The notes under the pieces are model-generated. The model was not told the origin of the DNA, ran no database searches, and was given only the letters and a program-made list of their open reading frames with translations. The translations under genes and the position numbers were made by a program. A stretch of 64,000 bases of DNA, from the NCBI RefSeq assembly GCF_000819565.1, contig NZ_CP004393.1, positions 186,001 to 250,000 of the forward strand. The letters run 5' to 3'. The stretch is from Celeribacter indicus (GTDB lineage: Bacteria > Pseudomonadota > Alphaproteobacteria > Rhodobacterales > Rhodobacteraceae). Position 1 is the first letter of the stretch. Every line of letters starts with the position of its first letter. Positions 1-7,996 of this stretch are shown here, piece by piece.

Positions 1-182
1 GCCGCATGGCATTCCGCGGTATCGGCGAGGCAGACGAGCACCAGCGGCGGCTCTGCCGAGACCGAACAGAAGGAACTGGCGGTAAAGCCGCACCATCCTC
101 GCTCCGCATCCGTGGTGGTGACGATTGTGACGCCGCTGGGAAAACCCGAGAGGGCGTTGCGGAACTGGTCCTTTGTCATCAT
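1..182 (-). CDS. Flavin reductase-like protein, N-terminal fragment
   Basis: The gene runs off the left edge, so only about 60 N-terminal residues are visible (MMTKDQFRNALSGFPSGVTI, then a stretch with GFTASSFCSVS and PPLVLVCL). This is the typical opening of the flavin reductase domain found in HpaC-type NAD(P)H:FMN oxidoreductases, with the S/T-rich flavin-binding segment. Such enzymes supply reduced flavin to a partner monooxygenase, and a matching acyl-CoA-dehydrogenase-fold monooxygenase lies about 0.8 kb away on the same strand, which suggests a two-component system. Two tandem ATG codons are available; the upstream one is used here. It is divergent from the TetR gene. The family assignment is sound; the partner assignment is inference. 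Confidence 0.75.
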   Translation of the reverse strand, partial: MMTKDQFRNALSGFPSGVTIVTTTDAERGWCGFTASSFCSVSAEPPLVLVCLADTAECHA

Positions 183-310
183 GAGAGCACCTGATTTGTC
201 TGTGGTTGTCGGGGGATAGGGAAGGGGAGGCCACCCTGCCGGAGGTAAAGCGGGTGGCACTCGACTGCGATTTGACTATGCTCCCGGCGAGGCCGGAAGG
301 AGCAGAACAG

Positions 311-943
311 ATGTCGGACCAGGGCGCAGACGGAAAGCGCGATCAGAACACCCGCGCGACGCAGATCGGAGATGCGGCGATCGAGGTCCTGGCGGCGCAT
401 GGCAGCCGCGGGTTGACCCATCGCGCGGTGGACCGCCATCTCGATTGGCCGGAAGGCACCACGAGCCGCTATTTCCGCACCCGCGACGCCCTCATGACCG
501 CCGTCGTGCAGCGGCTGATCGACGTCGAGGTGGCGCATATTTCGTCTTGGCAGAAACAAGCCACCGTCGGGGAAGCGATGAGCCGGACGAGGATCGTCGA
601 GGTGCTGGCCAAGGCCTTTCGCGACTGGATCGCCGGCGATACGCGGCAGATCGCGCGTTACGAGCTCTCGCTCGAGGGGCTGCGGCGCCCCGCCGTTCAC
701 GAGGCGATCCTGACCGGACGGCGGAAGCTTAACGGCATCGTGGAGCAGGCGCTCCGCGCCGCAGATTTCCCGAATCCGCCGATGCAGGCAACGCTGATCG
801 TGTCCGGGCTCGATGGTCTGTGCCATGATCATCTCCTGCATCCCGAGATCGCCGTGGACCCTGACGAGGTCGAAGGAATCCTGCTGCGCTGGCTGGACGC
901 CGAGCACGGCGCACCCGAAAGCGCATCGGCACCGGACACCTGA
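311..943 (+). CDS. TetR family transcriptional regulator
   Basis: A 210-residue protein with an N-terminal TetR-type helix-turn-helix at about residues 18-64 (GLTHRAVDRHLDWPEGTTSR, then YFRTRDAL), followed by an all-alpha ligand-binding region. It begins at the ATG preceded by GGAAGGAG; an in-frame opening further upstream lacks a better ribosome site. It lies between a divergent flavin reductase and a convergent flavin monooxygenase, so it probably represses those genes in response to their aromatic or hydrophobic substrate (inference). A palindromic candidate operator is present upstream of the monooxygenase. The ligand is unknown. Confidence 0.85.
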   Translation: MSDQGADGKRDQNTRATQIGDAAIEVLAAHGSRGLTHRAVDRHLDWPEGTTSRYFRTRDALMTAVVQRLIDVEVAHISSWQKQATVGEAMSRTRIVEVLAKAFRDWIAGDTRQIARYELSLEGLRRPAVHEAILTGRRKLNGIVEQALRAADFPNPPMQATLIVSGLDGLCHDHLLHPEIAVDPDEVEGILLRWLDAEHGAPESASAPDT

Positions 944-970
944 TCCCGGCGCCGAGCCGTCCGGGTTGCC

Positions 971-2149
971 TCAGACGAAGGGGATATCCGGCTCCATCCC
1001 CGCCAGCACGCGGCCGTAGAGTTCGGCATTGGTGTTGAACAACAGGAAGGAATGCACCGAGATCGTGCGGATATCGCGCAGGATCGCGGGCATCGCGTCC
1101 TTCAGGTGGATAGCACTCGCCCCCGATCCCTGTTCGACGATCTCGCAGACCTCGCGCGCCAGCCTGATCGTCCAGGCGATATCCGACCGGCAGCGCACGC
1201 GCGATTCCATGTCCCATGCCGCGCCCGTGGTCATGTGCTGGTCCACGGTGCGGGTAAGGCGATAGGCGTGGAATTCGGCCTGGTCGAGTTTCGCCTGCGC
1301 CTCGGAGAGTTGCAGATGGGTGATCGGCGCCTCAGCCTGTTTGGAATAGCTGGTATAGGTGATGCCGCGCGTGGCAATCCGTTCCCGGAACAGCTTCAGC
1401 GCCCGCCGGGCGAGCCCGAGCGGCGTGCCGGTGGACACGGCACACATGATCGGCACGAAGGGCTGTCTGTAATAGGGATCGCCGGAGAGCGCGGACTCGC
1501 GATAATTGCCGTTCACGATATCCATGAAGGGAATCGTGCGGTGATCGGGCACAAAGGTTTCGCCGAGCACCACGGCATTCGACCCGGTGCCGATGAAGCC
1601 CGACACATGCCAGTCGTCCTGCACCTCGAAGGCCTCTTTCGGGATCAGGCAGGCGATCGGCGGGCCGCCTTCCTCCGGCATCATCGGGACAAAGATCCAG
1701 CCCGCGTGATGCTGACCGGAGGCAAAGGCGTACTTGCCCGACACCATGTAGCCACCCTCCGCGCGGCGCCCCTTTCCCGTGGGGGCGAAGATGCCCGCCG
1801 CGTAGGGCTTTTCGCTTTCGAGAAACTCGTCGAGCGCCTGATCGCCGAAGCCGCAGATCATGTGCCCGACAGCGTTGTAGATACACGCCACCCAGGACGT
1901 AGACGCATCCGCCTCGGCAATCGCGGCATAGGCCTCGAGTTGGGTCGTGGTCGCGGCCTGGCTGCCGCCGCGCAAGGTCGGCAGGGTCATATGCGGCAGA
2001 CCTGCCTCGACGATGGCCGCGATGGCCGCGTCGGCGGGCCGCTTCAGGGCGAGCGTTTCCTGCGCGTGTTCGGCAACTGCCGGAGCCGCTTCGGCTGCAC
2101 GCTGGACAAGCTCCATCGTTCCGACACCGTCGGTTATTTGCTGATTCAT
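971..2149 (-). CDS. Acyl-CoA dehydrogenase-fold flavin-dependent monooxygenase (HpaB/HsaA-like)
   Basis: A 392-residue protein with the acyl-CoA dehydrogenase fold: an N-terminal helical domain, a middle beta region (GGYMVSGKYAFASGQHHAGW, about residues 130-155), and a C-terminal domain of the acyl-CoA dehydrogenase type-2 kind (about 235-370). This architecture is typical of group D two-component flavin monooxygenases that hydroxylate aromatic or steroid-like substrates using FMNH2 or FADH2 from a separate reductase. A reductase fragment lies on the same strand nearby. A strong AGGGAGG site precedes the ATG. True acyl-CoA dehydrogenase activity is less likely because the reductase and TetR context fits oxygenases; the substrate is not predictable from sequence. 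Confidence 0.75.
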   Translation of the reverse strand: MNQQITDGVGTMELVQRAAEAAPAVAEHAQETLALKRPADAAIAAIVEAGLPHMTLPTLRGGSQAATTTQLEAYAAIAEADASTSWVACIYNAVGHMICGFGDQALDEFLESEKPYAAGIFAPTGKGRRAEGGYMVSGKYAFASGQHHAGWIFVPMMPEEGGPPIACLIPKEAFEVQDDWHVSGFIGTGSNAVVLGETFVPDHRTIPFMDIVNGNYRESALSGDPYYRQPFVPIMCAVSTGTPLGLARRALKLFRERIATRGITYTSYSKQAEAPITHLQLSEAQAKLDQAEFHAYRLTRTVDQHMTTGAAWDMESRVRCRSDIAWTIRLAREVCEIVEQGSGASAIHLKDAMPAILRDIRTISVHSFLLFNTNAELYGRVLAGMEPDIPFV

Positions 2150-2450
2150 GATTTCCTCCCTTATGCGTCCCGATGGATCTCCACGATCACGGGACTTGTA
2201 GCTACAGATGTAGCGCTTTCAGGCTAAGCCGAAAAAACCGATCCGGGCAACAGATTTTTCGGCTTGAGAGCGTTGCTGCGCCAGCCGCAGGATAAGCCGT
2301 TTGATTTCAGTGCATTGTACGGACACCGCCGCAGACGACAACAGCCGTTCCGATCTCTCCACCCGCCGAATCCCGGCCCGCGCAGCAAATCACCCCCGTC
2401 CCATCAAGGCACGGGGAGCGCACATCCTGCCCGCGGAAGATGCGGAAGGT
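2150..2450. other. Intergenic region between monooxygenase and regA
   Basis: About 300 bases with no supportable gene. The left part holds the ribosome site and candidate operator of the monooxygenase gene. The right part, downstream of regA, shows no clear hairpin with a T-run. Short open frames here are GC-rich artefacts. Confidence 0.6.
2197..2214. promoter_or_regulatory. Candidate TetR-family operator
   Basis: TGTAGCTACAGATGTAGC contains two overlapping inverted repeats: the perfect 10-bp palindrome TGTAGCTACA, and GCTACA-GA-TGTAGC. It sits 48 to 65 bases upstream of the monooxygenase start, where an operator would be expected. Assignment to the neighbouring TetR regulator is inference; no copy was found between the flavin reductase and the TetR gene. 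Confidence 0.45.
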
Positions 2451-3005
2451 TCAGCGCGGAGAGCGTTTGGCGAGGATGCGTTGCAGCGTCCGGCGGTGCA
2501 TGTTCAGGCGCCGTGCCGTTTCCGACACATTGCGGTCGCACAGCTCATAGACGCGCTGGATATGCTCCCAGCGCACGCGGTCGGCCGACATCGGATTTTC
2601 GGGCGGGGGCGGGAGTTCGTCGCCGCGCGCGAGAAGCGCATTGACGATGTCATTGGCATCCGCAGGCTTCGACAGGTAATCGGTCGCGCCGATCTTCACC
2701 GCCGCGACGGCGGTGGCGATGGCGCCGTAGCCGGTGAGCACGACGATACGGCTGTCGGGGCGCTTCTCCCGCAGGACTTCCACCACATCGAGGCCGTTGC
2801 CGTCCTCGAGCCGCAGATCGACCACCGCATAGGCCGGTGGACGGGCGGTGGCAATGGCCTTGCCGGCCGCGACGGTCTCGGCCGTTTCCACCTGGAAGCC
2901 GCGCTTTTCCATCGCGCGGGCCAGACGGCGCAGAAACGGCTCGTCGTCATCGACCAGAAGCAGCGAGAGATCCTCGCCCAGATTCAGCGTTTCCTCCTCG
3001 GACAT
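2451..3005 (-). CDS. regA: Global redox response regulator RegA/PrrA/ActR
   Basis: A 184-residue response regulator, the usual RegA length. The receiver domain has acidic residues D20/D21, the phospho-acceptor D63 in VVDLRL, and a conserved lysine in LSKPAD. The C-terminus is a Fis-type helix-turn-helix (NVSETARRLNMHRRTLQRIL). RegA is phosphorylated by the membrane kinase RegB and controls photosynthesis, respiration, nitrogen and carbon fixation genes in Rhodobacteraceae. The ATG is preceded by AGGAGG at good spacing. senC lies upstream on the same strand and regB is divergent beyond it, the classic arrangement, so identification is very secure. Confidence 0.97.
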   Translation of the reverse strand: MSEEETLNLGEDLSLLLVDDDEPFLRRLARAMEKRGFQVETAETVAAGKAIATARPPAYAVVDLRLEDGNGLDVVEVLREKRPDSRIVVLTGYGAIATAVAAVKIGATDYLSKPADANDIVNALLARGDELPPPPENPMSADRVRWEHIQRVYELCDRNVSETARRLNMHRRTLQRILAKRSPR

Positions 3006-3079
3006 GAGGTTCCTCCTGCCTTCGCGCGCACGTTTCAAGGTCGCGGCACTTTAAAGCGACCGCGTCGGCCGGTCAAACC

Positions 3080-3709
3080 TTACCCTGCGGCGTCCGCGAA
3101 ACAGGCGATGCGATCGGCCATCTGCTCGGGCGTATCCTCGCGCCGGAAAAAGTCGACGAAACCGACTTCGGGGAAGACGAGATAGCTGAAGGTAGAATGA
3201 TCCACGAGATAATAGTCGGAATCACCCTCCTGCTTCTTGTAATAAGTCTTGTAGGCCTGGGAGGCGGCCTTCACCTGCTCGGGCGATCCCGTCAGACCGA
3301 TCATGTCCTCGTGGAACACGTCGGTGAATTCCTTCACCACCTCGGGTGTGTCCCGCTCGGGATCGACGGTGATGAACGCGGTCTGCACCTCATAGCCCCG
3401 CTCCTCGAGCAGACGTTGCGCATCGGCATTGCGCATGCTGTCGAGCGGGCAGACATCGGGGCAGAACGTATACCCGAAATAGAGGATCGTCGGCTTTGTG
3501 AAGACCTCACTGTCGGTCACGGTCTGACCGTCCTCGTTCACGAGCTCGAAGGGTCCGCCGATCGCCCCGGCCCCGCCGCTGACAGCAGACCCGCGGCATT
3601 GCGCGAAGCGATCCTCCTCCTGGCCGGGACGCAGGGCGTACCATGCCGTTGCGGCCAGGAGGGCGGCAACCGCAACACCGGCGGCAAGGGCAAGCGTTTT
3701 CGTCGACAT
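3080..3709 (-). CDS. senC: SenC/PrrC (SCO1-type) copper chaperone-like protein
   Basis: A 209-residue membrane-anchored protein with an N-terminal signal anchor (about residues 5-25) and a thioredoxin-fold SCO1/SenC domain. The copper-binding motif CPDVC is at C83/C87 and the third ligand is H171 in VDHSTF. SCO proteins deliver copper to the CuA centre of cytochrome c oxidase on the periplasmic face; in Rhodobacter, SenC/PrrC also influences RegB/PrrB signalling. The start has GGAGGAAAAAG directly upstream. It is co-directional with regA (74 bases apart) and divergent from regB. Confidence 0.95.
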   Translation of the reverse strand: MSTKTLALAAGVAVAALLAATAWYALRPGQEEDRFAQCRGSAVSGGAGAIGGPFELVNEDGQTVTDSEVFTKPTILYFGYTFCPDVCPLDSMRNADAQRLLEERGYEVQTAFITVDPERDTPEVVKEFTDVFHEDMIGLTGSPEQVKAASQAYKTYYKKQEGDSDYYLVDHSTFSYLVFPEVGFVDFFRREDTPEQMADRIACFADAAG

Positions 3710-3794
3710 CTTTTTCCTCCACGCGTTTCGCGGCATTGATCGGCACAATCGCAGGGACTAACAAGGGATTTATTGACGCAGAAGGATAAAAACT

Positions 3795-5195
3795 CTGTCA
3801 GCACCGGAAAACAGCACGGATCTCATCACCGAGGAGCGTCGGTCGAACTGGGTGCGCCTGCGCACCCTGAACATGGTGCGCTGGATCGCCATTGCGGGGC
3901 AGGTGGTGACGCTCGCCGTTGCCGTGCTGGCCTTCGGGCTGGAATTCGCGCCGGGCGGCTTCGCCCTCGTGATCGGCGCCTCGCTCATCCTGAACATCGT
4001 CACCACCGTCGTCTTTCCGGAAAACACCCGCCTGACCGAACGCGGCGCGACGCTCATGCTGCTCTTCGACATCTGCCAGCTCTCGGCACTGCTCTACCTG
4101 TCGGGCGGGCTGAACAACCCCTTCGCGCTTCTGATCCTCGCGCCGGTGTCGATCTCGGCCTCGGCCCTGCGTCCCAAATCCTCCGTTCTCATCGGCGGGG
4201 CCGCCATCGCGCTGGTCACGCTCCTGTCGCTCTACCACGTTCCGCTCGTCACCGGCAGCGGCACGGTCCTGTCCATCCCCTCGATCTTCCTGTTCGGGCA
4301 ATGGGCGGGCATCGTGATCGGCGTCGTCTTTCTCGGCGTCTTTTCCTGGCGCGTCGCCTCGGAGATCCACACGATGTCCGAGGCCCTGCTCGCCACCCAG
4401 ATGGCCCTCACGCGGGAGCAGAAGCTCACCGACCTGGGCGGCGTCGTCGCCGCGGCTGCCCATGAACTCGGCACGCCACTCGCAACGATCAAGCTCGTCT
4501 CCGGCGAACTCGTGGACGATCTGCGCGACTTTCCCGCGATGAAGGAGGATGCCCAGCTCATCAGCGAACAGGCCGATCGGTGCCGCGATATCCTGCGCTC
4601 CATGGGACAAGCCGGAAAGGACGATCTGCACATGCATTTCGTCCCGCTTCAGACGGTGGTCGAAGAGGCCGCGCACCCGCATATGGAACGCGGCAAGAGC
4701 GTGGTCGTGGACGTGCAGGACGAGACCTCCGAGGGTGAACAGCCCTATGTCTACCGCCGTCCCGAGATCATCCACGGCCTGCGCAACCTCGTCCAGAACG
4801 CCGTCGATTTCGCCGAGACGACCGTCTGGATCGACGTGAGCTGGACCCGTCGGAAGATCGTGGTGCGGATCATTGACGACGGGACGGGCTTTCCGGCCTC
4901 GGTGATCGGGCGCATCGGCGATCCCTTCGTCCGCAAGCGCCGCAATGAACAGGATATTTCGAAACGACCGGGATACGAGGGCATGGGACTCGGCCTCTTC
5001 ATCGCCAAGACCCTGCTCGAACGCACCGGGGCCGAGATTTCTTTTGCCAATGGCACGGAGCGCCATGACATGTCCCCGCATACCGGGCACCGCTCGGGCG
5101 CCATCGTGGAACTGAGCTGGCCGCGCGAGCGGATCGGCGTGCCCGAGGGCGAACAGAAGAGGGCGCTTGGCAAGAACACCCCCTTCACCGCGTGA
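3795..5195 (+). CDS. regB: Sensor histidine kinase RegB/PrrB/ActS
   Basis: A six-transmembrane redox sensor kinase. The quinone-sensing motif GGLNNPF lies in the membrane domain. The H-box is HELGTPLATIKL, followed by the conserved DRCRDILRSMG segment with the redox-active cysteine of RegB, then N (LVQNAVDF) and G boxes (DDGTGF, GMGLGLF). No ATG/GTG/TTG exists between the in-frame stop at 3774 and the GTG at 3852. That GTG would remove the conserved polar N-terminus (ERRSNWVRLRTL). A CTG at 3795 has an ideal AAGGA eight bases upstream, so it is used here; GTG 3852 is the conventional alternative. The gene is divergent from senC-regA. Confidence 0.9.
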   Translation: MSAPENSTDLITEERRSNWVRLRTLNMVRWIAIAGQVVTLAVAVLAFGLEFAPGGFALVIGASLILNIVTTVVFPENTRLTERGATLMLLFDICQLSALLYLSGGLNNPFALLILAPVSISASALRPKSSVLIGGAAIALVTLLSLYHVPLVTGSGTVLSIPSIFLFGQWAGIVIGVVFLGVFSWRVASEIHTMSEALLATQMALTREQKLTDLGGVVAAAAHELGTPLATIKLVSGELVDDLRDFPAMKEDAQLISEQADRCRDILRSMGQAGKDDLHMHFVPLQTVVEEAAHPHMERGKSVVVDVQDETSEGEQPYVYRRPEIIHGLRNLVQNAVDFAETTVWIDVSWTRRKIVVRIIDDGTGFPASVIGRIGDPFVRKRRNEQDISKRPGYEGMGLGLFIAKTLLERTGAEISFANGTERHDMSPHTGHRSGAIVELSWPRERIGVPEGEQKRALGKNTPFTA

Positions 5196-5207
5196 GCGTT
5201 CGGACGC

Positions 5208-5222
5208 TTAACCGCCCATTAA
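5208..5222. promoter_or_regulatory. CtrA-binding box (TTAA-N7-TTAA)
   Basis: TTAACCGCCCATTAA followed by CC is a perfect match to the full CtrA site TTAA-N7-TTAAC known from Caulobacter and Rhodobacterales. It lies just after the regB stop and 56 bases before the start of the DivL-like gene, a usual promoter position. This implies CtrA control of that gene. Confidence 0.75.
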
Positions 5223-5278
5223 CCAACAGATCCGACAGTCGGCCCGTTGCAGAAACATGTCCAGCAGCGGGAATCAGC

Positions 5279-6865
5279 ATGACGACGGATCTTCTTTCGA
5301 ACCTTGTGTCCCTCGCCCTGGGAAGCCTGTGTGTCGCGTTCATCGCGCTCTACGTCTTCGCCTGGCTCGCCTCGCACCGGGAGCGGAGGAAGAGGATCTC
5401 CATCGACGCGGAGCCGGAGGAGGTAATCTTTCTCTTCGACGACGAGACGATCGTGAACGCCACGCCCGCCGCAAGGCGCCTCCTTGAGACGGCGACGGCG
5501 ACCGGCTCCGACTGGTCGCGCTTTCTCTGCGTGCTCCTTCCCCGCTTTCCCGACCTCCGAAGCGAGATGTTCGAACTTGCCGAGCGGGGCGAGATGCTCC
5601 TGGAGGCCCGCGACGGAAAGGCCGCACTGAAATGCGAATGGCGCCAGGGGCTCGCCCGGCTCGCGCTGCTGGACCGCAGCGCCGCGACGGACCGGGTCGA
5701 ATTCGACCGCCATGCGCTCACGGCGATGGAACAGGAGCTCGACACCCTTCGCGAGATCGGCCTGCACCTTCCCTCTCTGGTCTGGCGCGAGACGCCGGAG
5801 GGGACGATCTGCTGGGCGAACGCCGCCTATCTCTCGCTTGCCGATGAGACGGTCTGCGAGGAGGAGACGGCAAGCTGGCCGCCCGCAACGCTGTTCGATA
5901 CCGCCCTTCTCGGCGGCGCGGCGGAGGGCGAGGCCAGGCGTCTCAGCGTTCCATCCCCGGACGGCACCCTCCGCTGGTTCGAGGTCCACCGCTTCGAAAT
6001 CGGCGGCGACCATCTCTTCGCGGCCAGTTCCGTCGACCGCACCGTCAGGGCGGAGGAAGCCCTGAGGGAATTCACGCAAACCCTGACGAAAACCTTCGCT
6101 CACCTCACCATCGGGCTCGCCATCTTCGACCGTGACCGCCGGCTCGCGCTGTTCAACCCGGCGCTGACCGATCTGACCAGCCTTCCGCCGGATTTCCTCA
6201 TCGCGCGCCCGACGCTCATCGCCTTTCTCGACCGGCTGCGCGACCGCCGGATGATGCCCGAGCCCAAGGATTACAAATCCTGGCGGGAGGCCATGGCCGC
6301 GCTCGAAACCGCTGCGCAGGACGGCACATACGAGGAACTCTGGTCCCTGCCCGGTGGCGTGACCTACCGCGTCTCCGGCCGACCGCATCCCGACGGCGCC
6401 ATCGCCTTCCTGTTCGAGGACATCTCCGCCGAAATGTCGCTTACCCGGCGGTTCCGTGCGCAGATCGAGACGGGGCAGGCCGCGCTCGACAGCCTGAAGG
6501 AGGCCATCGCCGTCTTCTCGAACGAAGGGACACTCGTCTTCTCGAACCTCTCCTACACCACACTTTGGGGTCTTGAGAAGACAGAGGGGCTTGCCGATAC
6601 CTCCATCACGGAGGCCACCCGCCTCTGGCATTCGAAATGCGCGCCGAGCCCGATGTGGGGCGACATTCGCGATTTCGTCGGTCGTATGGGCGAGCGCAAC
6701 GAATGGACCGGCGCCACCCGGCTTTGGGACGGACGCCGGCTGACCTGCCGGTTCGTGCCGCTCCCTTCCGGTCAGACGCTCGTCGGCTTCTCTCCCGAGG
6801 CGCGCACCACGCCGCTGCGTCCGCCGCTCGGTCCGCAGGCGGAAAGCCGTTTCCTGGAGATCTAG
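5279..6865 (+). CDS. DivL-like multi-PAS membrane protein lacking a kinase domain
   Basis: A 528-residue protein with one N-terminal transmembrane helix (about residues 5-26), a basic stop-transfer (SHRERRKR), then successive PAS-type segments to the C-terminus (about 40-130, 170-265, 270-390, 410-515). No HisKA, HATPase or other output domain is present. In Rhodobacter capsulatus a PAS protein described as DivL acts on the CckA-ChpT-CtrA phosphorelay and likewise lacks the ATPase domain; the same role is inferred here from architecture, position and the CtrA box in its promoter. The start was placed after the CtrA box, at the methionine that begins the membrane helix. An earlier GTG at 5192 would place the box inside coding sequence. 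Confidence 0.7.
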   Translation: MTTDLLSNLVSLALGSLCVAFIALYVFAWLASHRERRKRISIDAEPEEVIFLFDDETIVNATPAARRLLETATATGSDWSRFLCVLLPRFPDLRSEMFELAERGEMLLEARDGKAALKCEWRQGLARLALLDRSAATDRVEFDRHALTAMEQELDTLREIGLHLPSLVWRETPEGTICWANAAYLSLADETVCEEETASWPPATLFDTALLGGAAEGEARRLSVPSPDGTLRWFEVHRFEIGGDHLFAASSVDRTVRAEEALREFTQTLTKTFAHLTIGLAIFDRDRRLALFNPALTDLTSLPPDFLIARPTLIAFLDRLRDRRMMPEPKDYKSWREAMAALETAAQDGTYEELWSLPGGVTYRVSGRPHPDGAIAFLFEDISAEMSLTRRFRAQIETGQAALDSLKEAIAVFSNEGTLVFSNLSYTTLWGLEKTEGLADTSITEATRLWHSKCAPSPMWGDIRDFVGRMGERNEWTGATRLWDGRRLTCRFVPLPSGQTLVGFSPEARTTPLRPPLGPQAESRFLEI

Positions 6866-6943
6866 ACGCCCGAGCCCCTTGTGTCCGCGCGCGCGCTGCC
6901 TAAAGTCGGGCGACATCACTCCCGCTCCGAAAGGCCCGTTCCC

Positions 6944-7996
6944 GTGACCATCCCCATGACGCCAGACAGACCCCCCATCGACCGGGCCGGCCTTCTCGAG
7001 GAGTTTCTGCACGCGGGGGACTGGGCAGGGGCGCAGGTCACCCCTCTTGCCGGCGATGCGTCACGCCGGCGCTATTTCCGACTCTCGCGGTCCGACGGCC
7101 GCGGGGCGATCCTGATGGATGCGCCTCCCGAAGCCGGCGAAGACGTGCGGCCCTTCCTCGCCGTCGGTGCCTACCTCCAGTCGCTCGGACTGTCCGCCCC
7201 GCGCATTTTCGAAACGGATGAAGAACGCGGCTTCCTGATCCTCGAGGATTTCGGCCAAACCCTCTTCGATCGTCTCTGCGCCCGGACTCCCGCATGCGAG
7301 CCTGAGCTCTACGATGCGGCGGTCGACGTGCTCCTGCGCCTCGCCGCCGCGCCCCCGCTGGCACACGCCGCGGATTACACCCCGCTGATGACAGACCTCG
7401 CGCTCTCCTCCTACCGCTGGTATGCCGCACCCGTCGTCGGCCATGACATGACGGAGGCAGCGGAAGCGGCCCGAGCGGTGCTCGCCCCGCTGATCGCGAC
7501 GCTGGGACCGGGGCGGGTGACGATCCTGCGCGACTACCACGCGCAAAACCTGCTCTGGCTTCCCGAGCGCGACGGCGCGGCACGGGTCGGCCTGCTCGAT
7601 TTCCAGGACGCGATGCTCGGCCATCCCGCCTATGACCTCATCTCCCTGACCACGGATGCCCGCCGCGACGTCTCCGGCACCATCCGCGAAAGGTGCATGG
7701 CGCGTTTCACCACCGCGCTCGGCCTCGACCCCGTCGAGTTCACGCGCGCCGCGGCGACCTGTTCGGTCCAGCGCAATCTGCGGATCCTCATGATCTTCTC
7801 CCGGATGTCCCTGCACTTCGGCAAACCGCATTACGTCGATCTCATTCCCCGTGTGTGGGCTCACCTCCAGCGCGACCTCGATCATCCCGATCTCGCTCCC
7901 CTCGCAAGACTGGTCCGCGCGCATCTGCCCGCGCCGGACACCCATGTTCTCCAAAGCCTCAAGGACCGATGCGGAACCATCCCGACTCTGCAATGA
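6944..7996 (+). CDS. amgK: N-acetylmuramate/N-acetylglucosamine kinase AmgK
   Basis: A 350-residue aminoglycoside-phosphotransferase-fold kinase. It has the N-terminal nucleotide loop PLAGDASRRRYFRL (about residues 34-47), catalytic loop ILRDYHAQNLLWL, and metal-binding LLDFQDAMLGHPAYD. AmgK phosphorylates the anomeric position of MurNAc/GlcNAc in the cell wall recycling route that bypasses MurA and GlmU. The uridylyltransferase gene murU follows and overlaps it, which supports the assignment. A GTG start with AAAGG upstream is preferred; ATG 6956 is an alternative. In related genomes tsaE usually lies just upstream, but only 78 bases separate this gene from the PAS protein. Confidence 0.85.
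   Translation: MTIPMTPDRPPIDRAGLLEEFLHAGDWAGAQVTPLAGDASRRRYFRLSRSDGRGAILMDAPPEAGEDVRPFLAVGAYLQSLGLSAPRIFETDEERGFLILEDFGQTLFDRLCARTPACEPELYDAAVDVLLRLAAAPPLAHAADYTPLMTDLALSSYRWYAAPVVGHDMTEAAEAARAVLAPLIATLGPGRVTILRDYHAQNLLWLPERDGAARVGLLDFQDAMLGHPAYDLISLTTDARRDVSGTIRERCMARFTTALGLDPVEFTRAAATCSVQRNLRILMIFSRMSLHFGKPHYVDLIPRVWAHLQRDLDHPDLAPLARLVRAHLPAPDTHVLQSLKDRCGTIPTLQ

Noticed and set aside
1052..2227. A plus-strand frame of about 390 codons opposite the flavin monooxygenase.
   Set aside because: The translation is arginine/glycine-rich with no recognisable domain, while the minus strand encodes a clear acyl-CoA-dehydrogenase-fold protein.
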